Positions 18,155 through 27,475 of a stretch of DNA of 64,000 nucleotides are shown here, piece after piece. The position numbers and the translations under genes were made by a program. The number at the start of each line of letters is the position of its first letter. Position 1 is the first letter of the stretch. Source of the DNA: Isosphaeraceae bacterium (GTDB taxonomy: Bacteria > Planctomycetota > Planctomycetia > Isosphaerales > Isosphaeraceae); assembly GCA_026004735.1 (NCBI GenBank), contig BPJS01000001.1:682001-746000 (forward strand). Reading direction: 5' to 3'. The notes beneath the pieces are model-generated. The model made no database searches and was not told the DNA's origin. It was given only the letters and a program-made list of their open reading frames with translations.

Positions 18155-20318
18155 TCATTTTTTGATAGAACGACTCGATCCGCTGGACCATGGCCTGGCG
18201 GGTGAAATGGTCCTGGAATCGCCGGCGGGCTTCTTCTCCCAGGGATGCACGGAGGGAGGCATCGGCGACCAGTCGCTCCAGGGCCGCCGCTAGGGCTTCG
18301 GGATCATCGGGGGGCACCAGCAGCCCGCAAACTTCATGGTCGATGATTTCGGGCACTCCGCCCACTCGGCAGCCAACCACCGCTTTTCCAAACCGCATCG
18401 CCTCGATATAGATCAATCCAAACGATTCATACCGCGACGGCGCGCAGAAGATATCGCACCGGGCGTAGTGGGCCGCAAGCTCGGCTTCTGGAACGCGCCC
18501 ATAAAAGAAAACCCGGCGCAACAGGCTCGGATCCGTGCTGGTCTCAAACCGTTGTCGGTAGGTCTGGCCGTCGGGGCCGCTCAGGGAATCATCGCCGACG
18601 ATGTGGAAGGCGACGTCGCTCCGCCGCCGCAGCAAGCGGGTTGCGGCTTCGAGAAGCACGTCGATTCCCTTACGCTTCTCCAGCCGGCCGACAAACAGGA
18701 CGTGAACCAGTCCGCCCGTCGACGGTTTCGATTCCAAGCCGGCGTCGGCTGGGCGATCCTCCACGCCCAGCGGCACCAGTCCCACCCGTTCCCGCTCAAA
18801 GCGGATTGCGTGGTCGCACTCGACGCGGTCGAGGATCTCCTGACTGATCGTGTGGATCCACTGGGCGTTCTGCACCGTGAATCGTTCGAGCGCCAGGGCT
18901 CCTTGTCCGGCTGGCGAAGCACCCCAGCCCGGATTCAGAGCGGCCGCGATCGCCGCTGTGGTCTGCAGGCTCAGGACGTTCTTCCATGGTCCATCGAGCT
19001 GGCAAAGCGTTCCCTCGCAGTCCCAGATCGGGGCCTGAACAATGTCGAGGCTGCGAACCTCGGCCAGCCGGCGGACTTCGCGGTGCACGGCGGCGGCTCG
19101 ATTAAGATTGCGCCGGGCAACCGGCCAGGCCGCCAGTTCCGGGTGTGCGTCGGACGATTCGTCGATTCGGTGGACCCAGACCCCGGCTTCGTAATCGGTC
19201 CGCTCAGGCTCTCCCCGAGTCGCGGCGACCACGTGAACTTCATGCCCCAGCTCAGCCAGCCCGACCGCCATGTCATGTGTAAACCGCCCGATCCCTCCAT
19301 AGTTGCCGGGCGGATATTCCTGCGAGACCAGGCAGATGCAGAGCCGGCGACCCCGAGGGCGTCGAGTCGGATAGGGCAAGAACTCCCGTCGTACTTCTTC
19401 GCGGGGTCGAAAGCGGCCCGACTTACGCTCGCCTCGCAGACCCCGCTCCAGCCCGACTTCCAGCCCCCGCTCAATCTGGCCCAGATAGTCCTTCAACTCG
19501 CTTCGCGCCAGCACCGCCATCGCCTGCGCTTTGTGGGCGTCGGCCAGACGGCGCGCATCGGCCAGCACCTCTTCCAGACTGTAGCGCGGCCGGCCATGGG
19601 TCAGGGCAAAATAGAGCTTGTTTTTCACGACCGGAAACGGGTGGCGTATGATCCGCCGCTCGTCCCGCAGGTGTCCCGGCTGATAGTGGTGATGAACGAA
19701 CGCACGCTCGACCGACTTGATCAGCCGACCGCGATCGATCAGCCGGACGCAGACATCAGTTTCGTCCAGATAGTATTCGATCTCCTCGTCAAATCCGCCG
19801 ATGGCGATCAGGTCGTCGAGGCGGAAGCTGGAATTGGCCCCCAGCAGACACGCAAACGGATCGGCTCCCGGGATCTGGTAAGCCCAGTCCGGACCGTCGC
19901 GGTTGACAACCGCCTCCCCCAGCCGATTGGCGACCCCGTTGCGAAACTGAAACCGTCGGCCTGTGTGGTCGTACGTGGCTCCACCCACGCCGCCGACGTC
20001 GGGATGGTTGTATCCGGCCTCAAGCTCCTCGAGCCAGCGAGGCTCGGGAACGGCGTCGTCGTCGAGGAATGCAACAATATCACCCGCGGCCATGTCGATG
20101 CCGATGTTGCGGGACATCGAGATGTTGACCTCGGGACAGTGGCCCACCCGAATCCGCCCGGCCTGGCCGGCCAGCAACTCGGCCGTTCCATCGGTCGAGG
20201 GACCATTGACCACGATCACTTCAAAATCCGGGTGGGTCTGCCGCGTCAGGCCATCGAGGGCCTGGGCCAGGCATTTCCCACGATTGTATGTGTTGATGAC
20301 TACAGAAAACCGCATCAT
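18147..20318 (-). CDS. Bifunctional GT2-GT4 glycosyltransferase
   Basis: A 723-residue fusion. Residues about 1-290 form a GT2 (GT-A) domain: FSVVINTYNRGKCLAQALDG at the N-terminus and FLDDDAVPEPRWLEELE as the DxD metal/nucleotide site. Residues about 320-720 form a GT4 (GT-B) domain: CLVSQEYPPGNYGGIGRFTH, LFVGRLEKRKGIDVLLEA and SRYESFGLIYIEAMRFGK. Two different transferases in one chain suggest successive sugar additions to the same acceptor. The start at ATG 20318 is chosen because it places the GT2 motif at the N-terminus. The next gene's TTG start overlaps its end. Confidence 0.9.
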   Translation of the reverse strand: MMRFSVVINTYNRGKCLAQALDGLTRQTHPDFEVIVVNGPSTDGTAELLAGQAGRIRVGHCPEVNISMSRNIGIDMAAGDIVAFLDDDAVPEPRWLEELEAGYNHPDVGGVGGATYDHTGRRFQFRNGVANRLGEAVVNRDGPDWAYQIPGADPFACLLGANSSFRLDDLIAIGGFDEEIEYYLDETDVCVRLIDRGRLIKSVERAFVHHHYQPGHLRDERRIIRHPFPVVKNKLYFALTHGRPRYSLEEVLADARRLADAHKAQAMAVLARSELKDYLGQIERGLEVGLERGLRGERKSGRFRPREEVRREFLPYPTRRPRGRRLCICLVSQEYPPGNYGGIGRFTHDMAVGLAELGHEVHVVAATRGEPERTDYEAGVWVHRIDESSDAHPELAAWPVARRNLNRAAAVHREVRRLAEVRSLDIVQAPIWDCEGTLCQLDGPWKNVLSLQTTAAIAAALNPGWGASPAGQGALALERFTVQNAQWIHTISQEILDRVECDHAIRFERERVGLVPLGVEDRPADAGLESKPSTGGLVHVLFVGRLEKRKGIDVLLEAATRLLRRRSDVAFHIVGDDSLSGPDGQTYRQRFETSTDPSLLRRVFFYGRVPEAELAAHYARCDIFCAPSRYESFGLIYIEAMRFGKAVVGCRVGGVPEIIDHEVCGLLVPPDDPEALAAALERLVADASLRASLGEEARRRFQDHFTRQAMVQRIESFYQKMIA

Positions 20319-20416
20319 CGGGCCTGATGCTCCGTGCGGGGGACGCCCGCCCAGCAAGTGTCACGAGGCGTCAGCAGGCGAGCCGTCTTGGCCTTGGGGC
20401 GAAAAGGCTCCGATCG

Positions 20417-21208
20417 TCAGATGCGGGCGGAAAATCCTTCAGAACCCGCCATCAACGACCGGACCCGACGAATCAAATGCGGCCCGCGCAGCCGCGAATC
20501 GGCACGGCGGGCCCAGAACACACCGAGCCGCGATTCCGGATATGGCTTGACCTCGACCGCAAACCCCCAGCGCTCCAAAACCGGCGCCAGCTCAGCCATG
20601 GTGTAGCGGTCGTAGCCGGGTACTCGCGCTGGTGCTGGGATCGGTTCCGGGTACTGGGACGAGTTGAACTCGTGATATTCGCCCACAATCGCATCGACCA
20701 GATGAAGCGTCCGCGCGGTGAGCAGAATCGGAAACTCCGAGCCTTCACAATCGATCTTGAGCATGGCGATCCGGCGCCGGCCGTAATCGGTGACATCTCG
20801 GACGATCTCGTCCAACGGCACCGCGGCCACCGGCGACGAGCCGTCTTCGCCAAACACCTCGCGCCAGCCGGTGTTCGACGGCTCGGGACAGTCGCGCAGA
20901 TGCAGGGCTGCAACCCGCTGGTCGGACCGCCAGACAGCCGCATGACGGAGAATGACCCGATCGCCGTAGCCTGCGAGATTGCGCTGCGCGCAGCGATAAT
21001 TCTCGGGATCCGCCTCGAATCCATACACCCGCGAGGCCCCACGCGACAAAACCGCGTGGCAGAAACTGCCGATATGGACGCCGATGTCGACGATCACGGC
21101 GTCCGCATGAATCCGGTTCGGAAGGCGGTATTCGTTCTGCTGGACTACGCTCTCGAAGATCGCTGCGTCCGACGTCCCATCGCGGAACCGGAAGCCCACA
21201 CCAGCCAT
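20417..21208 (-). CDS. FkbM-family methyltransferase
   Basis: A 263-residue SAM-dependent methyltransferase. AVIVDIGVHIGSFCHAVLSR (about 37-56) is the SAM-binding loop, RVYGFEADPENY supplies the ribose-binding acidic residue, and MLKIDCEGSEFPIL is the FkbM hallmark. Such enzymes O-methylate sugars or other hydroxyls and often accompany glycosyltransferases, as they do here: it lies 98 bases upstream of the GT2-GT4 gene on the same strand. It probably modifies the glycan those enzymes build (inference). Confidence 0.9.
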   Translation of the reverse strand: MAGVGFRFRDGTSDAAIFESVVQQNEYRLPNRIHADAVIVDIGVHIGSFCHAVLSRGASRVYGFEADPENYRCAQRNLAGYGDRVILRHAAVWRSDQRVAALHLRDCPEPSNTGWREVFGEDGSSPVAAVPLDEIVRDVTDYGRRRIAMLKIDCEGSEFPILLTARTLHLVDAIVGEYHEFNSSQYPEPIPAPARVPGYDRYTMAELAPVLERWGFAVEVKPYPESRLGVFWARRADSRLRGPHLIRRVRSLMAGSEGFSARI

Positions 21209-21319
21209 CGAGCGCCCCCTTGAGACTCAGGGTCTGGCCTGATTCCATTCAGTGCCGGACCTGGGTCTTACTCCCACCCTGCGTCCCTGTCAATCGCGAC
21301 CCCGGGGCTGAGGGCTGGC

Positions 21320-22345
21320 TCAGGAGGTAGGCAAGAGCGGCTCGGTCGGCGCATCCGCCTCGACAAACACGCCAATGCGGCGAAACTTCTCATACCGCCG
21401 CTTCAGCAGCTCATGGCGAGGCTGTTCCTCGATCTCGCGCAACGCACGAAGCAAATACGACTTCAGGTTGGCCGCCGCTTCTCGATGGTCGCGGTGAGCA
21501 CCGCCCGGCGGTTCGGGGACCACGTCGTCGATGATCCCCATGCGCTTCACTTCACGCGCAGTCATCCGCAGCGCGGCCGCCGCCCGGGGGGCGTGCTCGG
21601 CGCCTTTCCAGAGAATCGTCGCGCAGCCCTCGGGACTAATCACCGAGTAGTAGGCATACTCGAGCATGGCGACTCGGTCGCCGACGCCGATGCCCAGTGC
21701 GCCGCCCGAGCCTCCCTCGCCAATCACAACGCAGACGATCGGCGTATCAATCCGGCTCATCTCATAAAGGTTTTCGGCGATCACCAGAGCCTGGCCACGC
21801 TCCTCCGCCCCAATGCCCGGATACGCTCCCGGCGTGTCGATCAGACACACAATCGGAATCCGCAGCTTCTCTGCCAGCCGCATCTTGAGCAGCGCCTTGC
21901 GGTACCCCTCCGGATGGGCGCAACCGAAGTTGCACGCCTGGCGCTCCGCTAGCGTCTTGCCTTTCTGGTGCCCGACGAGCATGATCCGCCGTTCGCCCAA
22001 CCGGGCCAGCCCAGTCACGATCGCCCGGTCATCGCCGACCGCCCGGTCGCCATGCAGCTCCAGAAACGGCGAAAAAATCAGGGGGATGTAGTCCCGGGTC
22101 TGGGGTCGATGCTCGCAGCGAGAAACCTGTACGGTCTCCCAGGCCGAGAGATTGGCATAAACCGTGCGGACCAGGCCGGCAAGCTCGCGACGCAGGCGGC
22201 GGACTTGCTCGGCGATCTCCGGCGTGCCCGCGTCTAGGTCGGCACGGGCGGTGGCGTAACGCGCCTCGAGCTCGGCCAGACGCGCTTCCATCTCCTGGAT
22301 CGGCGCCTCGAACGGCAAACGAAACTTGGGTGCGGTGGCAGCCAT
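21320..22345 (-). CDS. accA: Acetyl-CoA carboxylase carboxyltransferase subunit alpha
   Basis: A 341-residue carboxyltransferase alpha subunit. The N-terminal helical segment (LPFEAPIQEMEARLAELEAR) is followed by the crotonase-like domain. Family signatures are FSPFLELHGDRAVGDDRAIV, GHQKGKTLAERQACNFGCAH, PGAYPGIGAEERGQ and GEGGSGGALGIGVGDRVAML. With AccD (not in the window) it transfers carboxyl from biotin-AccB to acetyl-CoA. It lies downstream of the kinase gene on the minus strand, separated by 94 bases. Confidence 0.97.
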   Translation of the reverse strand: MAATAPKFRLPFEAPIQEMEARLAELEARYATARADLDAGTPEIAEQVRRLRRELAGLVRTVYANLSAWETVQVSRCEHRPQTRDYIPLIFSPFLELHGDRAVGDDRAIVTGLARLGERRIMLVGHQKGKTLAERQACNFGCAHPEGYRKALLKMRLAEKLRIPIVCLIDTPGAYPGIGAEERGQALVIAENLYEMSRIDTPIVCVVIGEGGSGGALGIGVGDRVAMLEYAYYSVISPEGCATILWKGAEHAPRAAAALRMTAREVKRMGIIDDVVPEPPGGAHRDHREAAANLKSYLLRALREIEEQPRHELLKRRYEKFRRIGVFVEADAPTEPLLPTS

Positions 22346-22439
22346 CTCAAGTCATCCTGGAGACGGGAGGCAAACTCGAGCGAAAGTCTAGCGAGCTCTC
22401 TGCCGCCCGTCCACGTCAGCAGGCACGCAGCGCCCCCGG

Positions 22440-23321
22440 TCAACCGATGCCGGCCGATGCCGGGACCTCCTCATCCTTGAAGATCCGGATCCGCGAGAAC
22501 AGGCTCAGAAACTCCTGAAAATCCCGGGGCCGGTCGGCCGGCTTCTTGCGCAGCATCCGCAGAACCAGGTCGGAAAACTCCGGCGTGATCGACTTCTCGA
22601 AACTGGTCGGCGGCGAGGGCGTGTCCCGCAAGTGCTTGGTCAAAAGCTCATGGGCCGAGTTGGCCCGGAACGGCTGCCGTCGGCACGCAAATTCATAACA
22701 AACCACGCCAAAACTGTAAATATCCGCCGAGATCGATGGATGTTCCCGGCGAATCTGCTCCGGAGCCATGTAACTATGAGTCCCCTGACGGGGCGGCCTA
22801 CGCGCGAACAACCGGCCCAGGCCGGTCGGCATCTTCAGCGACAGCGAGTAGTCGATCACCCGCACCTCGCCCGACTTGTTGACAATGATATTCTCGGGCT
22901 TGACATCGCGATGGACCCATCCCTTGGCGTGCATGTAGGCCAACCCTTGAGCCGCCTGGACGATGATCCGCCGCAGCTTGGGCTTAAACTCCTCGTAAAG
23001 CGGCTGCTTGGCCAGAATCAGCCGCATGTGAGTCGACGGGAAGAAATCCATCACGAAATAAGGCGCTTGCTTGTCTTTGACATACTCGTAGACGTGGACC
23101 AGATTGGGGTGGCGCAACTGCATGCCGATCTTCGCCTCCATCTCGAAGATTCGGCGCTCCTCCGGATCGGAGGCCTTGCCCGGCAACAGTTGCTTCATCG
23201 CGAACCGTTTCCCGGTTCCTTCCTGGATGACTTCCATTACGGTCGAGTTCTGCCCCTGCAGCAGAGTTTTGACGTACCGGTAATTGCCGATCCGGTCTTC
23301 ACCACCGACATCAACAGACAC
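22440..23321 (-). CDS. Serine/threonine protein kinase with DYS in place of DFG
   Basis: A 293-residue Hanks-type kinase consisting of the catalytic domain only, with no membrane segment or sensor. Lys43 (FAMKQL) and an alpha-C Glu (60 or 62) are present. The catalytic loop VHRDVKPENI (136-145) is complete. The metal-binding motif reads IDYSLS, so Asp157 is kept but Phe-Gly is replaced by Tyr-Ser. The glycine loop is also reduced (LLQGQNSTVMEV). GTHSYMAPEQIRRE supplies the APE motif. It is probably an active or weakly active cytoplasmic kinase; targets are unknown. It is divergent from the symporter operon at 23591. Confidence 0.88.
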   Translation of the reverse strand: MSVDVGGEDRIGNYRYVKTLLQGQNSTVMEVIQEGTGKRFAMKQLLPGKASDPEERRIFEMEAKIGMQLRHPNLVHVYEYVKDKQAPYFVMDFFPSTHMRLILAKQPLYEEFKPKLRRIIVQAAQGLAYMHAKGWVHRDVKPENIIVNKSGEVRVIDYSLSLKMPTGLGRLFARRPPRQGTHSYMAPEQIRREHPSISADIYSFGVVCYEFACRRQPFRANSAHELLTKHLRDTPSPPTSFEKSITPEFSDLVLRMLRKKPADRPRDFQEFLSLFSRIRIFKDEEVPASAGIG

Positions 23322-23590
23322 GCGGCAATCACTCCTCTCGAACCGAGCGGCTCCGCCGGGGCCTGTCCGGCCTGCTCGGAGGCCCTGACGCCTGTCCGTC
23401 GGCTCGTCCGGCAGCCTTTTAACTCGCTAGACTAGGCTAACTCCTCTCTGCCTGGCTTGCAATTCGGGCGGTTCTGGGCAGAAGACCTGGGTCCGGCTAC
23501 AGTGACAAGACTCGACGAGGGCGATCCGGATGCCGGCTGGGGGCTTGCATCTCGGACTTGTCCGTGCCCCGGCCCGACCCAGCGCGAATC

Positions 23591-25084
23591 ATGGCGCCCG
23601 TCGATCTGGCTGTCTTGGTCCTCTATATCGCCGGCTGCACGGCTTTGGGAAGCTGGCTCGGAACGCGGGGCGGGGGATTGAAGGGTTACTTCCTGGGCGA
23701 ATCCTCAATCCCCGGCTGGGCCGTGATGATCTCGATCGTCGCCACCGAGACCAGCACGGCCACCTTCCTCAGCGTCCCATCCCTGAGCTTTCGGCAAGGC
23801 GGCAACTTCGCCTACCTCCAACTGGCCCTCGGTTACCTGCTGGGCCGGGTCGTGGTGGCCAGCCTGTTGCTGCCGGCTTACTTCGAGGGCCAGATGCTCT
23901 CGGCCTACGAGGTCCTCCATCGCCGCTTCGGCGGAACGATCAAGACGACAGCCTCCACGCTCTTTCTGATCTCCCGGACCCTCGGCGACGGCTTGCGGCT
24001 CTATCTGGCCGCCCTGGTGCTCCGCGAACTGACCGGCTGGCCCATCGCCGGGGCCATCGCCGTTATGGGCGCTGCCACGATCGTCTATACCTACCTGGGC
24101 GGGATGCGGGCTGTCATCTGGACCGATGTGATCCAATTCCTGGTCTACACACTCGGTGCGCTGATCGCCTTAGGATTTCTGCTGGGTCGCATCGACGGAG
24201 GTTGGGCCGGACTGCTCGAAGCGGGGCAAGCCGCCGGCAAATTCACCCTCTTCGACTTCCGTGCCGACCCCGCCTTACCCTTCACCTTTTGGGCCGGGTT
24301 GATCGGCGGTATGGTCCTGAACACGGCAACCCACGGGGCCGATCAGTTGATGGTGCAACGCTATCTGGCGGCACGCTCGCGACGCGAAGCCGCCAGGGCG
24401 CTCGTCACCAGCGGCTTTGTCGTTCTGGCCCAGTTCGCCTTGTTTCTGCTGATCGGCGTCGCCCTGTTCGCGGCCTACCGCGGCACGGAGCGCGAAACGA
24501 TCGCCCCCGATCGCGCGTTCGCCTCGTTCGTCGTCGGCGATCTGCCCGCCAATGTCGGCTTGATCGGCGTCGTCATTGCGGCGGTCTTCGCATCGGCCAT
24601 GAGCACCCTGTCGAGCAGCCTCAACGCCTCGGCGGCCGCCACCCTCAACGACCTGATCGTCCCGTGGCTTCGTCAACCTCGAGAGACCACACTGCTCCGG
24701 CTTTCGAAGGCGTTGACGATCCTTTGGGGGATCGCCCAAATGACCGTGGCTCTCCAGGCTGCCCGACTGGCCACAACCGTCGTCGAAGGCGCGCTGACCG
24801 TCGCGTCGTTCACAACGGGCCTGATTCTAGGCGTCTTCCTGCTGGGACGAACTGGTCCCCGCGTCGGCCAACGACAAGCACTAGCCGGACTTCTCGCCGG
24901 ACTGATCACGGTCTCCTATGTCGCCCTCGGTCCAGGATTACGCGACGCTGGACTGGGCTGGCTCTATCCCTGGCCCACCGCGATCGCCTGGCCCTGGTTC
25001 GCCTTGATCGGCTCAACGACGGTCCTCCTGACCGGCCTCGTCCTGGCCTCCCTCCCCACCCGTCATTCGGTCCTCCGCCCATGA
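23591..25084 (+). CDS. Sodium/solute symporter (SSS family)
   Basis: A 497-residue, roughly 13-helix transporter. Visible SSS features include a helix-breaking Gly-rich start (YIAGCTALGSWLGTRGGG), SIVATETSTATFLSVPS with Na-site-like residues near residue 50, and GADQLMVQRYLAARSRREA. ATG 23591 is preferred to a TTG at 23558. Its stop overlaps the start of the beta-lactamase/NamZ fusion (ATGA at 25081-25084), so they are translationally coupled. SSS transporters import sugars, amino acids or sialic acid. A MurNAc-type substrate is suggested by the coupled peptidoglycan enzyme, but this is inference. Confidence 0.9.
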   Translation: MAPVDLAVLVLYIAGCTALGSWLGTRGGGLKGYFLGESSIPGWAVMISIVATETSTATFLSVPSLSFRQGGNFAYLQLALGYLLGRVVVASLLLPAYFEGQMLSAYEVLHRRFGGTIKTTASTLFLISRTLGDGLRLYLAALVLRELTGWPIAGAIAVMGAATIVYTYLGGMRAVIWTDVIQFLVYTLGALIALGFLLGRIDGGWAGLLEAGQAAGKFTLFDFRADPALPFTFWAGLIGGMVLNTATHGADQLMVQRYLAARSRREAARALVTSGFVVLAQFALFLLIGVALFAAYRGTERETIAPDRAFASFVVGDLPANVGLIGVVIAAVFASAMSTLSSSLNASAAATLNDLIVPWLRQPRETTLLRLSKALTILWGIAQMTVALQAARLATTVVEGALTVASFTTGLILGVFLLGRTGPRVGQRQALAGLLAGLITVSYVALGPGLRDAGLGWLYPWPTAIAWPWFALIGSTTVLLTGLVLASLPTRHSVLRP

Positions 25085-27471
25085 TCTGCTTCGTCGGCTG
25101 CCTGCTCGCTCTGGTGATGGCCCAACCCCCCAGTCGGCTCCCGGAGGCGTCGCCCGCGGAGGTCGGCATGGACCCCGCGCGGCTGGCACGCATCGACGCT
25201 CTGCTCACAAGCGCCGTCCAGTCGCGCCAAATCCCAGGCGCGGTCGCCCTGGTCGGTCGACACGGCAAGATCGTCTACCGCAAAGCTTTCGGCGCCCGGG
25301 CTCTGGTCCCCCAAATCGAATCCATGTCCGTGGACACCCTCTTCGACCTGGCCTCTTTGACCAAACCCATCGCAACGGCCACCGCCGCCATGACCCTGAT
25401 CGAATCCGGCCAGCTCCGGCTCGACGCCACCCTGCGCGACTACCTGCCGGAGTTCGACAATCACGGCAAGGGCCGAATCACCATCGAGCAACTGCTCAGG
25501 CACCGCTCGGGATTCATCGCCGACAACCCGCTCGGCGACTACGCCGACGGCCCCGACACCGCCTGGCAACGCCTCGCCAACCTCGAACTCGTCCACCCAC
25601 CCAACGCCCGCTTCCTCTATTCCGACGTCAACTACATCGTCCTCGGGCGGATTATCGAACGGGTGAGCGGCATGCCGCTCGATCGCTACTGCCACCAGGT
25701 GATCTTCGAGCCGCTCGGAATGACGCAAACGAGCTTTCATCCCCAGCCTGTCGAGCGCGTCGCCCCCACCGAGCCAGATCAGGGATCCATGCTCCGCGGC
25801 GTCGTCCACGATCCCCGGGCACGCGCGCTGGGCGGCGTCGCCGGCCACGCCGGTCTGTTCAGCACGGCCGACGACCTGGCGATCTATGCCCACATGCTAC
25901 TCAACGGGGGCCTGGGAATCTCGGGCAGGCGCGTCCTCTCCCCCTTGGGCGTGCGGCTGATGACCTCACCCGGCAACACTCCCCCCAACCAGCGGCGCGG
26001 CCTGGGCTGGGATATCGCCACCGGATTCTCAGCGCCTCGAGGCTCCCTGTTCGGCGAGGCCAGCTTTGGGCACACCGGATTCACCGGCACAAGCCTCTGG
26101 ATCGACCCGGAGACCCAGACCTTCGTCATCCTCCTGACCAGCCGACTCCACCCCGACGGCAAGGGAGCCACACCCACCGCACTCCGCCGCAACGTCTCTA
26201 CCCTGGTCGCATCGGCCATCACGGACGCCAGCTCCCAGCTCGACCAGGCTCAGCCGCCTCCACGGCTCCCAGAAGTCAGCCGAAACCCGACCCCCTCGCC
26301 CACCCGCGATCGCCAGCCAGCCGCCAGCCCGGTCCGCTGCGGAATCGACGTCCTCATCGCACGGCAGTTCGAGGGACTGCGGGGCAAACGACTCGGACTC
26401 GTCACCAACCACACAGGAATCACCGGCGACGGACGATCCACCATCGACGTGCTGGCGAACGCCGAAGGGCTGACCCTGGCCGCCCTGTTCAGCCCCGAGC
26501 ACGGCATCCGCGGCGCTCTCGACCGCGAAATCCCCGACGACCGCGACCCCCAAACCGGACTGCCCATCTACAGCCTCTACGGCCCCACACGTAAACCGAC
26601 CGCCGAACAACTGGCCGGTCTCGACACTCTCGTATACGACATTCAAGATATCGGCACACGCTTCTATACCTATATCAGTACCCTCGGGCTCTGCCTCGAG
26701 GCCGCAAAAGAGCACAACATCCAACTGGTCGTGCTCGACCGCCCCAACCCCATCGGCGGCGTACGCACCGACGGACCCGTGCGGGCCGATCAGTACGAAT
26801 CCTTCATCGCCTTCCACGCCATTCCCCTGGTCCACGGTATGACCGTCGGCGAGCTGGCCCGCCTGTTCAACGCCGAGCGCCAGATCGGCGCCGATCTCGT
26901 GGTTGTGCCCTGCGAAGGCTGGACCCGGAACCAGATGTTCGACGCCACCGGTTTGCTCTGGGTCAATCCCTCGCCCAACATGCGCAGCCTGACCGAGGCT
27001 TTGCTCTACCCCGGAGTCGGCATGCTCGAGGCGACCAACCTAGCCACAGGACGCGGCACCGATACGCCGTTCGAGCGGCTCGGGGCCCCCTGGATCGACC
27101 CGCGATCGTTCGCCGCCGCGCTCAATGCCCGAAACCTCGCCGGAGTTCGGTTCATCCCTATCCGGTTCACGCCGACCGAACGGCAGTACGCGGGCCAGTC
27201 CTGCGGCGGAGTCTTCGTCCAGATTGTCGATCGGGACGCCTTCGATCCGATCGACCTCGGTCTCGGACTGGCCCTGACCCTCCGCGCCCTCTACCCCGAC
27301 CAATGGCAGCCTGAGCCGCTCAAGCCGTTCGTCGCGGACGACGCAACCTACGACGCCATTCTCGCGGGTCGGCCCATCGAACGCATCCGCGCCGGGTGGC
27401 TCGATAAACTGGAGCGCTTTCGCGAGATTCGCGCTCGCTACCTGATCTATCCCAGCAGCGATTCGGAGTGA
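25081..27471 (+). CDS. Exported beta-lactamase-family serine hydrolase fused to NamZ (DUF1343)
   Basis: A 796-residue two-domain protein with a short N-terminal export signal (residues 1-14). Residues about 25-390 are a class-C beta-lactamase-like hydrolase: the nucleophile motif SLTK at 92-95, YSDVNY as the YxN-type motif, and HTGFTGTSLW as the third motif. Residues about 420-796 are a DUF1343/NamZ domain (GLVTNHTG, LFSPEHGIRG, YDIQDIGTRFYTYIS, LDRPNPIGG). NamZ enzymes release terminal MurNAc from peptidoglycan fragments. The fusion would put a peptide or D-amino-acid hydrolase next to an exo-muramidase. It is coupled to the upstream symporter and lies 4 bases before the sulfatase. Confidence 0.92.
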   Translation: MICFVGCLLALVMAQPPSRLPEASPAEVGMDPARLARIDALLTSAVQSRQIPGAVALVGRHGKIVYRKAFGARALVPQIESMSVDTLFDLASLTKPIATATAAMTLIESGQLRLDATLRDYLPEFDNHGKGRITIEQLLRHRSGFIADNPLGDYADGPDTAWQRLANLELVHPPNARFLYSDVNYIVLGRIIERVSGMPLDRYCHQVIFEPLGMTQTSFHPQPVERVAPTEPDQGSMLRGVVHDPRARALGGVAGHAGLFSTADDLAIYAHMLLNGGLGISGRRVLSPLGVRLMTSPGNTPPNQRRGLGWDIATGFSAPRGSLFGEASFGHTGFTGTSLWIDPETQTFVILLTSRLHPDGKGATPTALRRNVSTLVASAITDASSQLDQAQPPPRLPEVSRNPTPSPTRDRQPAASPVRCGIDVLIARQFEGLRGKRLGLVTNHTGITGDGRSTIDVLANAEGLTLAALFSPEHGIRGALDREIPDDRDPQTGLPIYSLYGPTRKPTAEQLAGLDTLVYDIQDIGTRFYTYISTLGLCLEAAKEHNIQLVVLDRPNPIGGVRTDGPVRADQYESFIAFHAIPLVHGMTVGELARLFNAERQIGADLVVVPCEGWTRNQMFDATGLLWVNPSPNMRSLTEALLYPGVGMLEATNLATGRGTDTPFERLGAPWIDPRSFAAALNARNLAGVRFIPIRFTPTERQYAGQSCGGVFVQIVDRDAFDPIDLGLGLALTLRALYPDQWQPEPLKPFVADDATYDAILAGRPIERIRAGWLDKLERFREIRARYLIYPSSDSE

Positions 27472-27475
27472 TCCG

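Noticed and set aside
18336..20327. A 663-codon plus-strand open frame
   Set aside because: It is antisense to the GT2-GT4 gene, which has clear GT2 and GT4 motifs. The plus-strand product has none.
23530..25080. A plus-strand open frame continuing upstream of the beta-lactamase/NamZ gene
   Set aside because: Its first 517 codons are Arg-rich and out of frame with the symporter, which has proper SSS motifs. The real start is ATG 25081.
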